64,000 nt of DNA from Eleusine coracana subsp. coracana (lineage: Eukaryota; Streptophyta; Magnoliopsida; Poales; Poaceae): assembly GCA_032690845.1 (NCBI GenBank), contig CM064424.1, positions 30,924,228 to 30,988,227 of the forward strand, written 5' to 3'. The notes below the pieces were generated by a model. That model was given only the letters and a program-made list of their open reading frames with translations. It did not search any database and had not been told where the DNA came from. This document shows, piece by piece, positions 46,270 to 58,664 of this stretch (position 1 is the stretch's first letter; the number at the start of each line of letters is the position of its first letter). A program made the translations under genes and the position numbers.

Positions 46270-48949
46270 CGAGAAACCATGTGGATATGTGCCATGGTTT
46301 GCTATATTTGTGATGAGTAATTGACTTGAGCGGATTTGATGTTTGAGTTGAAATGTGGGAATCCAGGGATTGCATGCGTTTACATAACATGGTTATGACT
46401 AACCGGAGCTGGTGGAGATATTGGTGATACTACAGGAGATGGGAAATGTGTTTGCTTGTCTCATGATGTGTCGGTCACTGGAGTCGACTTGGCGGTCAAC
46501 GGCGAGAGGATCGGGCACAAGTAGGGGACTTGGGGCCAGACGATCGGGATGCCGGCTGAAGTCAAGGGTGATCCACACCGTACACGTGGAGAGGCAAGAA
46601 GCACGGGCAGTTTCGCGGTTGAGCATCAAAACCGTGGTGGTGATGAAGACGGCGTGGTGACCAAGTCAAGGAGAACGGGATGCCGGTGCAAGTGATAAGG
46701 GAGCCCGATGGATAGGGACTTGGAGAGACTTGCCAGTGGTCAGGATTGCGAGACAAGGTGACACGTGTCGACATCGAGAAGTCACGCTTTGAGAAGCATG
46801 CAAGGTGGTTTCTTGGTTTGGGCCTCAAAACTGGTGGCGGTGGTTGGTGGTGAACGTGGCACCATCACGGAGCTTGCTTCGAGATGAAGCAAAGACGTGA
46901 AGCGTCCGATGGCATTTGGGCGATGAGGAAAAAGATGGAGAGTTATGCCCCCGGTGGTAGGTGGGTGTGTTATGTAGGTCAACGGTAGAGTGGTCATGTG
47001 GACAATAGACCCTAGGCCTATATAAGGAGAGGTCTGGCTAGTGGGAGAGGGGCCTCTCTTTCCATTAGCCTTGTGTTAGGACTCTATTCAAAGTGCTAGG
47101 AGAGGACTTCATGTTTTAGAGGAGAGGAAAGGGTGTGTGAGAGACATCTCTTGCTCTTCCAAATAGTGGGAGGAAGAGGGTGGCTTCCTAGCCTTGTACC
47201 TATGGATCTTGTAAGCACCTTTCTATGATATGAGAAGTATTTTTGTGCTCAAGATTTCCCTCTTCACTTGAACCTTGAAATTATCTTTTTCCTATTTTCG
47301 GAGCTATTTTCGTGGTGATTTTTTATCTTATTTTTGGACAAGATTTTGGCTCAGATTTCTTGAGAAACTTGTTGCTAGGATGAGCTAGAACAATCCTCTA
47401 TGGATCCTTGACCGAATCAATAGCTCTAGCATCTTCGATTTGAAGGATTTCTCAAGTTTCCCCTTTTTGGTGTTCTTGGTACAAGATCTGAAATTTGTGA
47501 TGATTCCGTGAGCCAATTGAGATGATTTTTAAGGATTAGGGTCGTGATGTGACGAGGATTCATTGGTCCAAAAATCGCATCATTTGGAGTTCATTTGGTT
47601 AGGTTTTGGAGAAGATTTGCCAAATTCCTGAAAGTTTCTATTGTTCTGTCTGGGTCAATCGGCACTACCGACGTCCAGGACCGGCACTGCCGGTGATGTG
47701 GACAAGGGTTCCTGATCTTTCGAAAGGTTCTGGATACGTTGATTTTGTTGGAGGCGAGACACAAATCGATCCGGCTTCAAAACAACACGTTCTAAACCCC
47801 GCAATCGCAGCACGACGTCTCCTCTGGTTGTCAACCATCCTAAAATGATTGACCTCGCCGAGAAGGCTAATTCCTACCTGCGAATCAAGAACACAAGAAA
47901 GAACAAAGAAGAATACAACACAATTGCAGATGTATTATGAATCTCACGAAGTTGGGGTCTCACAAACCGTGATGACGGTGAAACTGTTATGAACTGAATA
48001 ATCTAAGCAAAACCCGAACCCTAATGGTACAGAAGCGGCTGTATATGAAGACCCTAGGATCGTACAAGACCCTCTGGACACGCCCCTAATTGGGCTCAAC
48101 TAGATACAAAGCCCAAAGGCCAGGCGACGCAGCACCGAAACAGATTCTAGACCCTCTCTTGTTTTGACGATTCCTGATGACTCCGGATGAATTTTGATAT
48201 GAGACTGGGGACATTGGAAAGGACTTCTTCTTATCTTTCTGTGCATATGTAGAACGTCTAAATCTGAGTCCGTATGTGTCCTAGGCATCCGTTTTAGTGC
48301 AGACTGGTCCTGAGCCCCGAAACAGACTCGAAGTCAGTTTTGGTTGGGCCTCCACCTTGGCTTCCACGTCCTTGCTGGTCCTCCACGTCTCCAAGTCCTT
48401 CTCCCATCATCTCCTGGTCCTCTCCATGGTTCCTAATTACAATATAATCATTAGGTAGCAAACCATTATCAAAAGTGACATATAATGAAGAACGTAGGAA
48501 CGAGCTCACCTCTAAATTTAGTCGTCGTGCACGAGCTCTAGTCATTGGACCTTGCAAGTCCAGAATTGGATGAGTGTTGCATGTATCCTTAGGAGTGATG
48601 TCCTCATCAGCTGATGGGTCTCAGAACCCCGCACCAGCACTGCCGATGGACCAGATCGGCACTGCCAATGGTCCCTAATGGCACTGCCGGTGGTGGTTTA
48701 GTAAGGTGCAGTTTGTGAGGTTTTTGACTATCTCGAGTCTCTGTTGTTTCCTTTTTGTTTCCACTGTGTTTCTTGCTGTGGTTGATCATTCCTAGGGCTA
48801 GTACACCACTAGTTGGTGTGTGTAGTCTTGGTGATCGGTTTGGAGGTTGGCTTGGGTTGTTTTTGGGATATAGGCCAAGTTCTCTTGGAGAATTTTGATT
48901 GGCTCCCATTCACCCACCCACCCCCTCTGGTCACCTTCTCGGTCCTTCA
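46270..48949 (+). repeat. Copia (SIRE-like) 5' LTR, right copy, with a nested solo LTR
   Basis: Collinear with 25867-27549. It begins CGAGAAACC, so the terminal TG is now CG. It retains about 90 bp (about 47424-47520) that is deleted in the left copy. TATATAA is at 47019. It is interrupted at 47694-48609 by a CRM-type solo LTR, inserted inside the cluster of CGGCACTGCCG palindromes. Confidence 0.87.
47694..48609 (-). mobile_element. Solo LTR of the CRM-type gypsy family
   Basis: This is the reverse complement of the 924-bp LTR at 713-1636, 916 bp long with roughly 10% divergence. The ends are intact (TGATGAGG and CCACATCA on the minus strand). The flanks GCCGG (47689-47693) and GCTGA (48610-48614) fit a degenerated 5-bp target duplication, since the left-copy LTR reads GCCGG at this point. 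A minus-strand open frame at 48294-48557 is again the pol C-terminal tail encoded by the LTR. Confidence 0.88.
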
Positions 48950-49012
48950 ATTGGTATTAGAGCCAGTTTGATCACTAGTTGACCTTCACCGGCTTTGTGA
49001 TCCGAAGGCGAC

Positions 49013-51142
49013 ATGGAGAAGCGCACTGTTAAGCTATGGATGTTCCATGGAGAGGACTTCTTATACTAGAAGTCACGGACCAAGGCGTATCTGCTGAGTC
49101 AAGGACGTGCAATTTGGGATATTGTTGAGCAGAAGTATGCTGTACCACAGGACCTGAACACTGCATCTATAGGTGAGTTAGTCAGGTATGAGAACAACTC
49201 CAAAGCTATCAATATTCTGCTCTCTGCACTTGGTAGGAGTGAATATGATAGGGTTGCACACCTTGACACTGCTCATGCTATGTTGGTTAAGCTCTGTACT
49301 TACCATGAGGGTACCAACAAAGTCAAGTCTATGCGTAAGGATTCTTACAATAGACAGTACCATACCGTTGCACAAAAACCTGGCGAGTCACTAGATGACA
49401 CCTTTTGTAGGTTTGAGGCAATTGTGTGCAACTTTCGGGCTTGTGGTAACCTTGTGTACAATGACAATGATAGAGCTAAGCAACTACTGTACTCACTTGA
49501 TGAAAATGTTTGGGGGGTTAAAATTGCTGCTCTAGAAGAAACTGCTGAATTCAATACCTTGAACTGTGAGCAACTGTATAGCAAGCTGAAATCTCATGAA
49601 CTGTCTAGGAAATCTCATCCTAATCTTGCTATTCCTGCTTCTAGCATGGCTTTGCTTTCTAGTTCTTAGAAGGGTGATCACAGTTGTGCTTCTTATGGAT
49701 CTAACCCCTCACTTGACAAGTCTTCTTTAGAGTTTGCTTTGTCTTCTCTTGTTGTAGCTTGCGATGGACAGATGAAGTGCATTCCTGATGAGGAGCTGTC
49801 CTTGCTCACAAGGAAGTTCAGGAAGTTCTGCAACAACCAGAAGGAGAAAAGAGGAGGTGGTTCAAGAACCTGCTTCAGTGTGGTGACCCAGGACACTTCA
49901 TTGCTGACTGTCCCAAGAAGAAGAAGAAGGCTGGGTACCGCAACAACAACACTGAAGACTTCAAGCAGAACAAGAACCGCTTCTACAAGAAGGGAAAGAA
50001 CTCCAAGAAGTTCGCCAAGGCCATTGCACACGCCTACGTTGCCGCCTTGAGCAATGTTGACCTCACATCAAGCGAAGGCCTTACAAGCTCGGAGGAGGAG
50101 GTTGAAAAGCCACGAGTCAAGACGAAGGATGACTTTACCGGGCTTTGCTTCATGGCAAAGAACAACCATGACACCGACTCTGGATCCAACTCCGACACAA
50201 GCAAGGTACCTCCTACTCTTGATGAGATCTCTTCTGAACTTGATCATTTGCGTGATGTTCTGCTGTTGCGAGATGATAAGCTTCACAGTGCTGTTCGTGA
50301 GATTAGAGAGCTTAAGTCTAAGTTGGAGAGTGCTGATTTTGAAATTTCTTCACTTAGGTCTAAGCTTGCTAAGGATGACATGGTTGTAGAGTGTGAGTCT
50401 TGTCAAGTTGTGATAGTGATCTTACACAGAGGGAGAGTGTGCATGCTCAAGTTGCCAGTCAGCTTGAGAGTGCCCTCAAGGAGCTTGATGAGTTCAAAGC
50501 TAGACCAACTCTTTTGGGTGCATGTCAGAAGTACCCTAAGCTCACAGATGAGTTGGAAGCTCAGTCCCTCAAAGTCAAAGAGCTTGAGTCCAAGTTGCTT
50601 CATGAGACTCGCTCAAAAGTTCTCCCACATCCATGTGAAGTGTGTGTTACCCTCAAGGACAAGCTAGTAATCACTAGGGAGGAAAACAAAGTCCTAGCTC
50701 AGGAAAATGACTATCTTGTTTCTAGGCTCTAGAGAACCCTAGTGAGTGAGGAAAAGATTGAGAGTGATTTGGCAAGGGTGAAGGAGAGTGCTTCTAGGTC
50801 AACCCATAACTTGGGCTTGGGATTTGAGAGGTCTGACAAAGAGAGTGAGAATATAGGTAAGTTTGTACCTAGCTCCAGCTACAAGGATGAGGAAAACACC
50901 ATCAAACCCACTGACACATACTATCCACCCAATCCCAAACCCTCCTTCAACCCAAAGCAAACAGAGAAGCCAAAACCCAAGCCTGCAATGCAAACCAAGC
51001 CTAATCCTAAGGGTGTCTACATTTGCATATTTTGTGGTCGCAAGGGCCACTTGGATGAATTCTGTTATAGGCGTAAGAGGATTAAGAGGAAGCAAGCTGA
51101 GTTGACTAGGGATGCTTTTTATGATGATTTTGTTAACTTTTA
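49013..51142 (+). pseudogene. Copia gag (SIRE-like), right copy, disrupted
   Basis: It starts MEKRTVKLWMF. Breaks: a TAG near 49068 (Trp in the left copy), a TAG near 49667, a 1-nt deletion inside the first zinc knuckle (about 49874), a 1-nt deletion near 50413, and TAGs at about 50730 and 51141. The gag domain, the long coiled coil and the second zinc knuckle (CIFCGRKGHLDEFC) are otherwise recognisable. It is the duplicate of 27613-29777, and a 240-bp sample differs by about 4%. Confidence 0.85.
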
Positions 51143-53824
51143 GCCTCTCTCTTTTTCTCGTGCCTATTGTGGACAGGGTCATTCCTCATATGGCTTTGAT
51201 TCACAAAACAGAGGCTTTGCACAGCAGCACTTTGGCGCCCCACATTTTCCCCATCGTGGTGAGCGTCATTCGCATGGATTTGGCTTTCACATTGATGATT
51301 TCTATCCTCACAACCCAAGGTTTGAGTCGAGACGCTTTGACCGGCCACGTTTTCCCTGTCGTGGTTCCCGTCCTATGCGTTCAAATGATAATGTGCAAAG
51401 AACTATGATGACTACTACTGGTCGTATGGTTAAGTGCTGGATTCCCAAATCTCTTTTGACTAACCCCAGCACTAAGCGATCGACTATTCCTTCTTGTTCT
51501 TTGTAGGCAGCTGGTGGAGGCTTGGAGAGCAAATGGTTGATGGACTCCGGGTGTTCGCGCCACATGACCGAAGATGCAAAGTGGTTCTCCAACCTCACTC
51601 CCTTGAAGCGGCGGGAGTGTGTGACCTTTGGAGATGACAAGAGATGGAGAGTGAAGGCAAGAGGCGCAGTAAAGGTAAATGAAAAAATCACTCTCAAGGA
51701 TGTTGGTTTGGTTGAGTATCTCAAGTACAATCTCCTCTCTGTCTCTCATCTTCTTGATGTTGGTTTGGAAGTGCGCTTTAAGTCGAATGCTTCTTGTGTT
51801 CTTGATTCAAGTGGTTTGTTGGTTTGTGGGATTTCTCGCATTGGCAGAGTTTTTCAGGCTGATTTTGCTGGTTCTCCTGGGTCTCACAAGTGCTTGTTTG
51901 CTGAATCTTCTTCTGAGCTCTAGAAATGGCATAGGAGACTGGGTCACATGAGCTTTGACTTGCTATGTCGATTGAGTGGCCTAGGTTTGATCCGAGGATT
52001 GCCTAAGCTCAAATTTGATAAGGATTTGGTTTATGCTCCTTGTCATCATGGGAAAATGATTGTTGCTTCTCATCCACCAATCAATTTGGTGATGACTGAA
52101 CGCCCTGGAAAGTTGCTTCACATGGACACTGTTGGTCCTTTTCGTTCGGCAGGTGGGAAGTGGTATGTTCTTGTGATTGCTGATGACTATTCTCGCTACT
52201 CTTGGGTCTACTTTCTTGAGAGAAAGGATGAAGTATTTCATCACTTTTGGAGCTTAGCTTTGAGGTTGTTCAAGGAACTCCCTGGTGCATTACAAGCAAT
52301 CCGCAGTGATAATGGCACCGAGTTCAAGAATTCTTCCTTTGATGCTTTCTGTCTTGAGCATGGTATTGAGCATTAGTTTTCAGCACCTCGTGTTCCTCAG
52401 TAGAATGGTGTGGTCGAATGAAAGAACAGAACCCTGGTGGAGATGACCTGGATGATGCTCCATGAGCATAGGACTTCGAGGCAGTTCTAGGCTGAGGCCA
52501 TTAGCACTGCTTGTTATGTTTCCAATCGGATTTTCTTACGCTCAATTCTTAATGTGACTTCTTATGAGCTGCATTTTGGGAGAAAGCCCTTAGTTTCTCA
52601 GTTGCGTGCCTTTGGTTGTAAGTGCTTTATTCTCAAGCGTAGAAATCTTGATAAGTTTGATTCAAGATCTTCCGATGGCATCTTTCTTGGTTACTCTCAT
52701 CATGGTCGTTCCTTTAGAGTTTTGAATTTGGAAACTAACACCATCGTAGAGTCCTGCAATGTAACCTTTGATGAATCAAACTCTTGTGCAAGGAATGTGA
52801 TTGAGTCTGCAGATGACAAGGAGATGAAGGAGAGCGTCTTTGTAGAAGAGGACCTATAGGGCTTTGATGATGATGATGATGAATCACTTCATCTCTCATC
52901 TGAGCTTGTTCCTGCTGCTACCACTACTCCAGCAGAGGGTCCAGAAGCTTCTACATCGACTTCAACGACTATCGAGCGAGCTCCAGCTGTGGTTGAGGGG
53001 GAGGTACACTCTGAGAGAGAGGCTCCTCACCACATTCAGCGTCAACATCCAGCTCAACAAATGATCGGTAATCTCTATGAGAGGACAACAAGGTGAAGGT
53101 CTGTGCATCTTGCTTGCTTTACCAATTCTCTCTTTGTTGCAACCTTTGAACCCCGGGATGTTAGACACGCACTATCTGATGAACATTGGGTTAATGCCAT
53201 ACATGAGGAGTTGGAAAACTTTGAGAGAAACAAAGTTTGGACCCTTGTAGAGCCTTCCAAAAATGTCAATGTCATAGGACCCAAGTGGGTGTTCAAAAAC
53301 AAACATGGGGAGGATGGTGAGGTTGTGAGAAACAAGGCTAGACTAGTTTCTTAAGGTTTTAGCCAAGTGGAGGACTTAGATTATGGTGAAACCTTTGCTC
53401 CTGTTGCTCACATAGAAGCCATTAGGATCTTGCTTGCATTTGCTGCCTCCAAGGGCATTAGACTTTATCAAATGGATGTCAAGAGTGCTTTCCTAAATGG
53501 TTTCAGAGAGGAAGAAGTGTATGTGAGGCAACCCCCTGGCTTTGAGCACCACAAATACCCAAACCGTGTGTACAAGCTTCAGAAGGCTTTGTACGGGCTA
53601 AAGCAAGCACCTAGGACATGGTATGCTAGGCTTAAGACCTTCTTGCTAGAGCGTGGGTATGTCATGGGGTGTGTTGATAAAATCTTGTTCACTCTAAAGC
53701 ATGGCAATGACTTTCTAATGGTTCAGATTTACGTGGATGACATCATCTTTGGTGGTTCCTCTCATGCTCTTGTGTCATAGGAAGCTATAGAAAGTGAATT
53801 TCAGATGTCGATGATGGGAGAGCT
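51143..53824 (+). pseudogene. Copia pol (SIRE-like): protease, integrase and partial RT, right copy
   Basis: In order: protease (LMDSGCSRHMT near 51540), GAG-pre-integrase (WHRRLGHMSFDLL), integrase core (HMDTVGPF, SDNGTEF, a QNGVVE-like site now broken by stops), an integrase C-terminal KRRNLDKFDSRSSDGIFLGY, then RT (VRHALSDEHWVNAIHEELE, QMDVKSAFLNG, YVDDIIFGG). Stops occur near 51921, 52373, 52400, 52418, 52488, 52857, 53093, 53352 and 53777. Each fits a CAG, CAA, CGA or TGG codon changed by a C-to-T type transition. RT breaks off in MMGEL at about 53824 and joins an inverted LTR, so the RT end and RNase H are missing. Confidence 0.88.
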
Positions 53825-54568
53825 AGGGTCTATTGTCCACATGACCACTCTACCATTGACCTACATAATACACCCACCTACCACCGGGGGCATAACCGTC
53901 CATCTTTCACCTCATCGCCCGAATGCCATCGGACGCTTTACGTCTTTGCTTCATCTCGAAGCAACCTCCGTGATGGTGCCACGTGCACCACCAATCACCG
54001 CCACCGGTTTTGAGGCCCAAACCGGGAAACCGCCTTGCACGCTTCTCAAAGCGCGACTTCTCGATGTTGACGCGTGTCACCTTGTCCCGCGATCCTGACC
54101 ACCGGCAAGTCTCTCCCAGTCCCTGTCCATTGGGCCCCCTTGTCACTTGCACCGGCATCCCGTTCGCCTTGACTTGGTCAACATGCCATCTTCAACACCA
54201 CCACGGTTTTGAGGCTCAACTGTGAAACCGTCCGTGCTTCTTGCCTCTCCACATGTACGGTGTGGATCACCCTTGACTTCACCTGGCATCCCGATCGTCT
54301 GGCCCCAAGTCCCCTACTTGTGCCCGATCCTCTCGCTGTTGACCGCCAAGTCGACTCCAGTGACCTACACATCATGAGACAAGCAAACACATTTCCCATC
54401 TCCTGCAACATCACCAATATCTCCACCAACTCCGGTTAGTCATAACCATGATATGCAAACCCATGCAATCCGTGGATTCCTGCATTTCAACTCAAACACC
54501 AAATCCGCTCAAGTCAATTACTCATCACAAATATAGCAAACCATGGCACATATCCATATGGTTTCTCA
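53823..54568 (-). repeat. Inverted copia LTR fragment (5' part)
   Basis: Reverse complement of about 46270-47018. On the minus strand it begins TGAGAAACC at 54568 and is cut off just before the TATA box. It joins copia pol at about 53824 with 2-3 bp of microhomology (CT or CTA). Confidence 0.87.
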
Positions 54569-54804
54569 ATCTCCCCCTTGATGAGTACATTGACAACACC
54601 AAATGCACAAAGACTAGAGATTGAAATGCTAAGCCAAATAAGCACATCCAAATGGCCAAACTCAAAGAAAAGGTAAAAACAAGTCATCTGGCAAGTAGGG
54701 ATCAGAAAACCAAGAGTTGGCAAAGAAAGTAACTTGAGATGCAAAGAATGTGAAAAGCGCAAGAAACCGCTCAAGATCATGTTATGCTCCCCCTCGAGTT
54801 GTGG
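54569..54804 (-). other. Copia post-pol region and polypurine tract, inverted
   Basis: On the minus strand it reads into the LTR as CATCAAGGGGGAGAT|TGAG, the expected PPT and LTR junction. A second GGGGGAG tract lies at about 54788-54796. It is cut by insertion of the gypsy element at 54805. Confidence 0.75.
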
Positions 54805-57800
54805 TGTGACATCCCATGTCACAAAATGAAGTTAACTAAACCTAACATCAATTAAGGGCTAAGCAAGAGTATAATTAATCCATGTGCCAAAGAATAAAAA
54901 GGAGGAAACCTATTTAATTAAATTACAGAATATTCAAATATGGGTCATCCACAAACATTACCAAAACCCATGGAAGTACCCCAATGTTTTTGCATATTCT
55001 GAATGGCCACATTAAAAGAGAATTTTGATAATTTTTCCAGAATTTTTGGTAACAATTTAATACCCTTAAAAAGTCTCCTAATTCAGAAAGGTGTATTTCG
55101 GGTTTGGAATTTTCATAATTTATCAAAGCCAATTTAGCTGGTTCACCCAAAAGCAAAGTTGGAGCACACGTCTTCCTGAGCCCACACAAAAATTTGTATC
55201 CAGTTTGGAGCAAGGGAAGGTGGCGAAATTGCCCAAACCAAGCCATGGTTCAAGTCAAGCCGGGTCAACCGTCCCTCCCTCCTTTCTTTTCTCTCCGGCC
55301 AGTCTCCGGTCGACACCAACGCGCTCGTACGAGCTACCGTTAATTTCTGTAGCCCCATCCCGGTCACTGCTCCGCCAAATCTCGCCTGCGCCACCGGCCG
55401 GCATTGAAGCTCCGTCGGAGCAGCCACTCCCTGCCCGACAGCTCGCCGTCCTCTCTCTCCCTCTCCCTCTCTTGGCTCTCTCTTCCGGTGGCCAAAATAA
55501 AAGGGCCAGCAGAGGCTCACCCACCCCCCATTCCCCTCCTTCTCTGCTCACCAACACTCCCGCACGCCCCAAGCGCTCCTGCAAGGCCGTGCAGCGCTGC
55601 CTCCGCTTTCCTCCGCCTCTGCCGCAAGGAAACCCGGCGAGCTCCCCTGCTCCGGGTCGCCTAAGCGCTGCCGCGTCCAGCCCTGACCAGGCAGTCCCTC
55701 CCTTCCTCTTTCTCTCGCAAATCAATGCGCTAAGGAGTACTCTTGCTGCCTACTGATCCCTTCCCTCACTCGTGCAGAGACGTCGCCGGAATTTGGAGAA
55801 CCTGAGCCGCCGCCGGCCACTGCGCAGAGAGGGCTCACGACGACGATCACTCTCCCGGCCACCCCAACTCTAGCCATCGCGTTGACATGCACCGCGGCAC
55901 CCAGGTGATGCTCCTGGACCTTCTCCCTTGCCGATTCCACCTCTGGGCGTGCCTGTCGCCATCGGCCGCCGTTGAGCTTCGTCGTCGCTCATCGCCGGCA
56001 GAGCTCCAGCAGCCCCCGCTCCGACCACCACCACCCACGTGACTGCCTTGGGTCACTGATCGCGTAGGGCAGCACCGAGTCTCGAGCCTCGCCGCCGGCG
56101 AGCCAGCAGAGCTGCTGCGCCGCCGCGCGCGCGGGGGAATTTGAAAATGGCCAGTGGCAGATTAGTAAATAGGAGTGAACTTCGATTAAACTTGGAAATT
56201 CAATAACTCGAGAAATACAAGACCAAAAATTGTGAAATTAATTTTGTTCAACTCCTAAAATCTTGCTCTACCAGAAAAACAAGATCAAGTCCAAGTTTAT
56301 TCAGTAAATTAATTTATTTAATCCATCAAAGTCACAACTCTAATTTTATTAATAAATTCATAAGTAATTATGTGTAAATGGGAAATTCATGAAATTTGCT
56401 CAGTAAGCATTTTAGGGCATCCGTAAACTTTCTGCAAAAGCACATTTCCATTTACATGCATATTTTTAGTATTATTGCATAAATCCCCATTTTCAGTAAT
56501 TGAATTTATGTAAATTATTGGTTAGGAATTTAATTATGAAATTTGTCATTCCTGTTCCTTATGCACTTTTACACTTATGAAAAATCCCATGAAAAATTTG
56601 AAGTTACCTAAGTCCAAATTTGCTGTCGAAATTGATCATTTGCTAAGAAACTAGGAATTTCTTCATATAAATGTTACTTTATGTGTGTATTTAAGGAAAG
56701 TAGGAATAAATTACTTTCTGGAAGTCCATGGAAAATAACTCAGCTTCACATTACAGTAAAAATTCTCATGTTTCAGTTCTATGCTTTGGTTCTTGATTAA
56801 CTATATGAGCTAGAACTAGTGATGAAATTAAAAATGCCATGTCTAGGTATAGTGTTAGTTTGCACATGGTCACTTTAGCTAAGTGGCTCAAAAATGAACT
56901 TTCTAAAATTTGACCCTAAGTACTACATTGTCATATCCTCATCAGCATGTGAGGTCAGTTAATCAACATCTAGGCCATGCTCACGTTAAAGTAGACTTAC
57001 ACTAAGATTGTGATGATTAAAAGTTGCATTCTAGTAATTAGAAGTTTGTCCCCTTCAAAAATTCAGTAGTTACCATGTCATACTTAGGTGTGCACACATT
57101 CATGAATAAATGATTAGTCATAAATTTTTATTTGCTGAGGAAGTGCCATGAATTGTCATGCCATGTATTCCTTGGTATTGATGCATGTCCATTCCATATA
57201 GGGATTGAGATCGAGGAGATCACACCGGACCAGCAAGGAGCTGAAGTGCACCTTGGTGAAGACTCTAACTACGATCACACCCAAGGCAAGCCCCGGTGCA
57301 TAACCCAGCTTTGTCATTCGAGTCTTTTTACCATATCAAAAGTAGGAATATTGTATTGTGCATTAAGTGTAGGACTTGGATGAAACACACTTGCATAATC
57401 CAGCAATGACCTATGAGTAGTGTGTTAGTAAGCTTTTCCGTTAGCAAATGCTATGCTTAAACTAGTGGAGTCAACGGTAGGTTATAGATTCAACTATGGT
57501 TCAATTGGTTGATGAACTTGATAAAAATGGAGCACCTATCGTTGCAACTCCGCGAACAAGTATTGAACCATACCAAGTACATACCTTTAATATGGGAATT
57601 GGTAAACCTAGTAACTTGGGCGCCGTATTGTTGGACGGCCATACTCATCGATCCAGAGGTGATGTGAACAGCACGGTGGTTGCACGGGTTTGAGGACCGC
57701 TAGAGAGTGCATGGGTTAAGCCTTGGATACGAAGTACTGTATCGCGGGGAGGACGTGTACTCGGGATCGATGGCCCCGGATCGACTTTATAGAAATCTTG

Positions 57801-58649
57801 TGAACGGTGGCCATACGTGTTCTTAAATGATGCGTATGTCGTGTATTTGGGTTTTCCATGCAGGATGTAAATCAATTCGAATTACCGTCCCTCACGGTTA
57901 TGAGTACCTCTTGTTCGAGCAGCGGCAATGATGTGTTAAGTAGTAAAGTTGTGGTTAAGTTTCTGAAATTTACTTATGCTATGGATACATGTTGCTATGA
58001 TGTATTGCTCTTTAGCTATATTCATGTCTTAGCAGCTAGCCAGACTCACCGTAGCTGGGTTCTACAAGAAGCAAAGTAAAATCTTGTTTAAGGAAATTGA
58101 AAGTGCAGCATAGAACTAATAGGAGCTTTTTATGCAATTGTCAAATAAACCCAGTCAGCCCCCTGCATGCTAGGAGTCGGTTTAGTAAACCTTTTGACGG
58201 GTAAGTCTTGCGGAGTATGTTAGATACTCAGGCTTTGCGTTGATGTTGTTTTTCAGGTTTTCCTCAAGCGACCTATTGTAATTGTTGTAATAAGGTTGTG
58301 TGGGAAGGCGAGGAGCCTCAGAACTGGACCATCGAATGGGTCCCCAGTTCTCCTAACCTGGATGAGTGAGCCATCGCCATAGAGCCGGCATGGTTCACGT
58401 AGGACTAAACGTCGTGTTTTGTCATTTCACCGCTTCCGCAAATTTGTGTAATATGTACTTAGGACATATTTATTCAGATCTGAACGTAATTATATTTTAC
58501 CTCTGGACTTTTAATATTATGCACCTAAGTGATATAATGTTGTAAATGATGAATGTTCATGTGTGAATGTTGTGTATGGTTACTTCGTTAACCATCTCCC
58601 GAGGCGATCCTATACGACATACTCTACTTTTCGGAGTAGGGTTGTCACA
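54805..58649 (+). repeat. 5' LTR of the long-LTR gypsy element, 3845 bp
   Basis: It starts TGTGACATCCC and ends GGTTGTCACA. A GC-rich section (55250-56130) bears open frames in several phases without recognisable domains. Near the 3' part is GACGG|GTAAGT (58201), directly followed by the GAGTAT/ATACTC stem-loop (58213-58229), shared with the solo LTR at 31904-36351. I see nothing else to annotate in this 3.8 kb. Confidence 0.88.
58201..58229 (+). promoter_or_regulatory. Candidate 5' splice site with adjacent stem-loop
   Basis: G|GTAAGT matches the plant donor consensus. The GAGTAT-GTTAG-ATACTC hairpin starts seven bases after it. The same pair occurs on the minus strand of the solo LTR at 32276-32310. 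Use as a donor for ORF0 or gag transcripts is inference. Confidence 0.45.
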
Positions 58650-58651
58650 GC

Positions 58652-58664
58652 TGGTATCAGAGCC
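58652..58664 (+). other. Primer binding site of the long-LTR gypsy element
   Basis: TGGTATCAGAGCC lies two bases after the LTR. Initiator tRNA-Met type. Confidence 0.85.

Noticed and set aside
55091..55756. 221-codon Pro/Ser-rich frame in the long LTR
   Set aside because: It lies within LTR sequence upstream of the PBS, has overlapping frames on the other strand, and shows no domain or start context.
58195..58260. Short intron wholly inside the LTR (GTAAGT at 58201 to TTTTTCAG near 58256)
   Set aside because: About 56 nt is shorter than typical plant introns. The donor is more plausibly paired with the distal acceptors.
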